Below, one piece after another: positions 60,701 through 64,000 of a DNA stretch of 64,000 bases. Position 1 is the first letter of the stretch. Each line of letters starts with the position of its first letter. The translations under genes were made by a program, and so were the position numbers. The stretch comes from Adenophora triphylla var. japonica. Lineage: Eukaryota; Streptophyta; Magnoliopsida; Asterales; Campanulaceae. A model generated the notes under the pieces. It did no database searches. It worked only from the letters and a program-made list of their open reading frames with translations, and had not been told where the DNA came from. The stretch is taken from NCBI GenBank assembly GCA_022495995.1, contig JAFEMH010004899.1, forward strand, positions 1 to 64,000, given 5' to 3'.

Positions 60701-63150
60701 AATTTTGAGTAGCACTGTGAAGTTTCACATGCTAATATTCTTGAATAAATATTTGGCCAAAAGAAGCGAAAACATTGTAGTTCAGTTTATTCAATTTTCA
60801 TCATCTAGACGTATTTGAATAGACACATTTACATGGGAGAAGATCTACACAATCTTTTGAAGTAGCTTAATTCTTTTATATTAATGTCCTGTCAGTAGGT
60901 GTGCTGGTAAAATCCATACTGTCTGCCATGTTCAAATAATTTTGGCCCAAAGAAATGTTGGTACTGCATGGTATGCAACAACGGGGAGCACATCTTTGAT
61001 ATTATAATATGTCCAGATAGCTTTTGCCCAAGGCTGCAAGGTTTCTTGTATGCACGGGCTTATAATCCATGTAAACTTATTTTTATACTCCCTCCGTCCC
61101 ATTACAAAGGACACAAAATGGGTTTTGCACAAAAATTAAGGAAAGTGTATAGTGGAGTAAGTGTTGTGAGTATGAAAAGTGAGATAGGAGAGAGATAGTG
61201 GGGTAGGGAAAGGTAAATGGATAAATGATGTGAGTATGACAAGTGGGTCTTATGAATAAACAAGTATTAAATACTTTCCATTTTTGGCTTGTGCCTTTTG
61301 TAATGGGACACCAAAATGGGGCTTTTGTGCCTTCTATAATGGGATGGAGGGAGTATATCATACTCCCTCCGTCCCACCCGAATTTGGACAAAGTTACTTT
61401 ACACGGAGATTAAGAAATAACAATAAGATAATAAAAATGTGTGGTAGAAAATGAAGAGAGAGAATGAGTGGAGTTAATAGTGGTTGGTTGAATAAATTGT
61501 ATGGTGGAGAATGAGTGGAGTTAATGAGTGAGTGGGGTATATCCATTTTTTTATTATTATAAACTTTCCTTTTTGGGTTGTCCAAATTCGGATGGGACTC
61601 CCAAAAAGGAAATTTGTCCAAATTCGGGTGGGACGGAGGGAGTATGCCTTATTGTACCTAGGCTGTTACTGATATGACTTTTTACAATCTTATTTCAGCT
61701 AAAGTTGGTTTCGAAGAATGATCCATGGTCAGAACGAGATGATTTTCTTATTGAAGTTATGGTTTCCTTCTTCGAGAAGCAGCTGTCTCAAAAGGAAGCC
61801 ATAAATGCTCTTCCTCTATACCCTAATGAGCAGATAATGTGGGATGAAAGCCTCGTTCCTAGCATTAACTACTCTGGGGAAGGTTGCCTGGCACTTCCCA
61901 AGCTTAATTTGCAATTTTTAACACTTCATGACTATCTTCTAAGAAATTTCAACCTTTTTCGTCTTGAGTCAACATATGAAATTCGCGAGGACATTCAGGA
62001 AGCTGTACCTCATCTCCTTTCTCATATCAATAATGAAGGAGAAACTGCATTTCGTGGCTGGTCAAGAATGGCTGTGCCTGTTAAAGAATTTAAGATTACC
62101 TCGGTGAAACAGCCAAATATTGGAGAAGTGAAACCATCATCTGTGACTGCGGAAGTAACTTTCAGCATCTCTAGTTACAGAGCACAAATAAGGTCTGAAT
62201 GGAATGCTCTTAAAGAGCATGATGTTCTCTTTTTACTGTCTATTCGCCCATCATTTGAGCCTCTAAGTGCAGATGAAGCCGCTAATGCAACTGTGCCACA
62301 GAGGCTTGGTCTTCAGTTTGTACGAGGATGTGAAATTATTGAGATGCGTGATGAGGAAGGAACTCTCATGAATGATTTCACTGGGAAAATCAAGCGGGAT
62401 GAATGGAAGCCTCCAAAAGGTGAACTTAGAACTGTGACTGTTGCACTGGATACAGCACAATATCATATGGATGTCAGCGCTATTGCTGAGAAAGGTGCAG
62501 AAGATGTATATCAAACATTTAATATCTTGATGAGGAGGAAACCAAAGGAAAACAATTTTAAGGCAATACTGGAATCCATAAGAGACCTAATGAATGAAAC
62601 TTGTATTGTTCCCGACTGGTTGCATGACATATTCTTGGGGTATGGTAATCCTTCTGCTGCCCAGTGGACCAATATGCCTGATCTTCTAGAAACAGTAGAT
62701 TTTAAAGATACTTTTGTCGACACTGATCATGTTGAAGAGTGCTTTTCTGATTATCAGGTTTGTGTTGTCTTTCACTCTTTTCAGCACAGGTTAGAAGTTT
62801 TGCGGTTCTATGTTGCTCGCTGCACTTGCATATGTTGTGATTTTTTTTTTTTTTGAAATTTTGAATCCTGATTCTCTCTATTTCAGATTTCCTATATTAA
62901 TCCAGATGGCACAGAGAACTTGAATCCAAGGCCACCTTTTCGAATTAAACTTTCCAGAAATCTGAAAGGCAATGTATATGCCCTTCCTGGGAATGTGAAG
63001 TCTACCACAGCTTCAGTTGATGATCTCAATAAGACGGATGTTGGTAGTGAGAAAGAAAAACTAATTGTTGAGGCCTATGTCCCGTCTGACCCTGGGCCTT
63101 ATCCCCAAGATCAACCAAAACAAAACTCTGTTAGATTTACTCCTACACAG
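48707..63150 (+). CDS. AQR: Intron-binding protein Aquarius (spliceosomal SF1 helicase), N-terminal 877 codons
   Basis: AQR binds introns upstream of the branch site in the spliceosome as part of the intron-binding complex in the nucleus; the Arabidopsis homologue is EMB2765. Ten coding exons: 48,707-49,129; 49,514-49,603; 53,314-53,376; 56,327-56,413; 56,513-56,662; 56,759-56,907; 58,025-58,259; 58,523-58,633; 61,699-62,757; 62,887-63,150. All have AG acceptors and GT donors, and the frame stays open throughout. The protein starts MTKVYGTGVYDFRRHRVAEY and includes ILEVSQYLENYLWPNFDPE, FRENVAAWICF, LPLYPNEQIMWDESLVPSIN, LHDYLLRNFNLFRLESTYEI, FLGYGNPSAAQW and DPGPYPQDQPKQNSVRFTPT, all hallmark plant Aquarius blocks. 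It covers the helical ARM-like, stalk and beta-barrel part; the RecA helicase domains of this roughly 1,500-residue family would follow beyond the window. The ATG at 48,707 is chosen because the family starts MTKVYG and no upstream in-frame ATG exists. Confidence 0.95.
50560..52560 (+). pseudogene. Dead non-LTR (LINE) reverse transcriptase in AQR intron 2
   Basis: Fragments in several frames on the plus strand: NALIGARQSIGTILVVNMEF and ALVLKLDFEKAFGLVNWRFLD near 50,960-51,110, LTMSHLQFADDMFCIWN near 51,345-51,400 (family motif FADD), and a C-terminal zinc-knuckle-side stretch FKARANIVLMEVNTNDRL near 52,370-52,430. Many stops and frameshifts. It accounts for about half of the 3.7-kb intron. 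Ends and TSD are not identified. Confidence 0.75.
54144..54584. mobile_element. hAT-like non-autonomous element (441 bp) in AQR intron 3
   Basis: Ends CTATGAAGCATGGGTACGGG and CTATGAACCACAGATACTCC read inward. An 8-bp duplication, AGTGTAAC at 54,136-54,143 and AGTGCAAC at 54,585-54,592, matches at 7 of 8 bases. No coding capacity. Confidence 0.6.
55895..56173. mobile_element. Stowaway-type MITE (279 bp) in AQR intron 3
   Basis: TA-flanked, with ends CTCCCTCTGTCCCATTTGAA and the near-complement at the right (TTCAAATAGGACGGAGGGAG). It ends about 150 bp before AQR exon 4. Confidence 0.88.
57159..57470 (+). mobile_element. TRIM: miniature LTR retrotransposon (312 bp) in AQR intron 6
   Basis: Two 85-bp terminal direct repeats (57,159-57,243 and 57,386-57,470) start TGTTAATGATAAAAAGAGTG; the second ends TTAACA. 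TGGTATCAGAGC, the tRNA-iMet primer site, follows the first repeat at 57,244-57,255. The purine tract GAGGGAGAG precedes the second. A perfect 5-bp duplication GTAGG lies at 57,154-57,158 and 57,471-57,475. There is no coding capacity, as in other TRIMs. Confidence 0.93.
58310..58452. mobile_element. Palindromic Stowaway-type element (143 bp) with a duplicated right arm
   Basis: TA-flanked; the left arm CTCCCTCAGTCCCAATATGA...TTGCTCTTGATC is followed by its complement, then by a second, slightly diverged right arm (ATCAAGAGCAAGTTTG...) ending GGGACGGAGGGAG. It lies in AQR intron 7, about 50 bp past exon 7. Confidence 0.85.
61088..61353. mobile_element. Stowaway-type MITE (266 bp) in AQR intron 8
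   Basis: TA-flanked, with ends CTCCCTCCGTCCCATTACAA and the near-complement TAATGGGATGGAGGGAG at the right. Core GGAGAGAGATAGTGGGG. Confidence 0.9.
61363..61642. mobile_element. Second, adjacent Stowaway-type MITE (280 bp) in AQR intron 8
   Basis: TA-flanked, with ends CTCCCTCCGTCCCACCCGAA and the matching complement. Only TATATCATA separates it from the preceding MITE. It ends 56 bp before exon 9. Its subterminal sequence differs from its neighbour, so it is not a tandem copy of it. Confidence 0.92.
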
Positions 63151-64000
63151 GTGAGCTGTGAGTCATGTATTTTTGTAATTGTGAAAATTTGCTCATTTCG
63201 TTAGCATGGGGTACTAAGGATCCATCTTTTTTTTATGTAAATCTTCCTGTATCCACTTGATTGATCTTGCATTTTTGTTTATTCACATGTAAAAAAAACT
63301 TTATCTTACGTTCCAATCTTCGCCTTTGTTGTTTGAATAAGTGAGCAGAAAAAGAGAAGAATGAGAAGCCGTAGCCTGACCTAGTTAGGCATAAGATTAT
63401 GCATATGTTTGTGAATTTACAAGACCCCCAAAGATAAATAATGTACGAGAAGGACCTCACTCCATATATGCTTCAAACACTCCCCCTCAAGCTGGAGTGC
63501 AAATGTCATGCATGCTAGCTTGATCCACTCATTCCTCTCGCAGGGTTTGGGCTCCCTCAAATCAACTTGCACTCCCTCTGTTGACTGATAACCATGACAA
63601 AGGCAACCCTGAATACCCTAATACACCAGGCAGTGATGTATCTTCAATGACGAAAAAGGAAAAGGAGAAAATGAGGAAACAATGAATTAAAAATATCTGG
63701 AGTCTGTATACAGGAAACTGGTCAAATCCTGTCCCTGATACAGGTTGTTCTAGAATGAGTGGAGTCAATGGATTTGAGTCCTTTTAGGAGAACACGTGGG
63801 CAACCAATGAAAGCCTGGCTAGAAGTCATATGTAAAGATATGGAAGATAAGCGATATAAATGAATACCTGGTTAAAGAGAGAAACACATGGAGTAGATTA
63901 ATACTAGCACCTAGCCCAATGTGATTCTGCTTTTGTTTCATCTAGAATACCCCGATTATAGGGATCTTAGGCTTTATTGTTGTTGTATTTTTGCTTCTCG
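63151..64000 (+). other. Start of AQR intron 10, no exon seen
   Basis: The donor CAG|GTGAGC is at 63,151. The expected next exon, carrying the helicase P-loop region, is not found before 64,000. TCCCCCTCAAGCTGGAG at 63,482-63,498 resembles an LTR-retrotransposon fragment, so this intron may also be expanded by an insertion. Confidence 0.55.

Overview
The window is nuclear DNA of a flowering plant, most likely a eudicot. It is AT-rich with intron-split genes, a cytosolic eRF1 whose coding region has no intron, a plant-type Aquarius gene, Ty1/copia elements primed by initiator tRNA-Met, and many Stowaway-type MITEs with CTCCCTCCGTCCC ends flanked by TA. I cannot name the species. Nothing looks bacterial, viral or organellar.

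Layout. 1-11,583: two related, decayed Ty1/copia retrotransposons on the minus strand. Element B runs off the left edge and its 5' LTR abuts a truncated 3' LTR of element A, best read as B nested inside A. 11,584-24,573: a minus-strand gene for an unrecognised, probably plastid-targeted protein. After a transit-peptide-like first exon it is an alternating array of long (about 372 nt) and short (162 nt) exons, all phase 1-1. The central units are near-identical copies of a roughly 1.69 kb block, two of them enlarged by Mutator-like MITEs with exact 9-bp target duplications. Element A sits in the intron after the last visible exon, so the 3' end of the gene probably lies beyond base 1. 25,041-25,466: a truncated NPR1-like BTB/POZ exon without a start codon, followed by a hairpin tandem array and a minisatellite-bearing MITE. 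27,342-35,775: a complete but broken Ty1/copia element (TSD ctaat, 512-bp LTRs) with a Ty3-like solo LTR (TSD atgtg) in its leader.

37,993-40,473: eRF1, with TATA box, leader exon, 1.03-kb 5'UTR intron carrying a hAT-type MITE, and a single 437-codon CDS. 41,878-48,481: gene-poor DNA with several MITEs, ending in a tRNA-derived SINE. 48,707-63,150: the first ten coding exons (877 codons) of the Aquarius-type intron-binding spliceosomal helicase. Its introns hold a dead LINE, a hAT-like element, four Stowaway-type elements and a 312-bp TRIM. The helicase core lies beyond base 64,000.

The complete host gene, eRF1, acts in translation termination, and AQR acts in pre-mRNA splicing. Their adjacency suggests no joint function. 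The most unusual content is the symmetric exon array at 11.8-24.6 kb.
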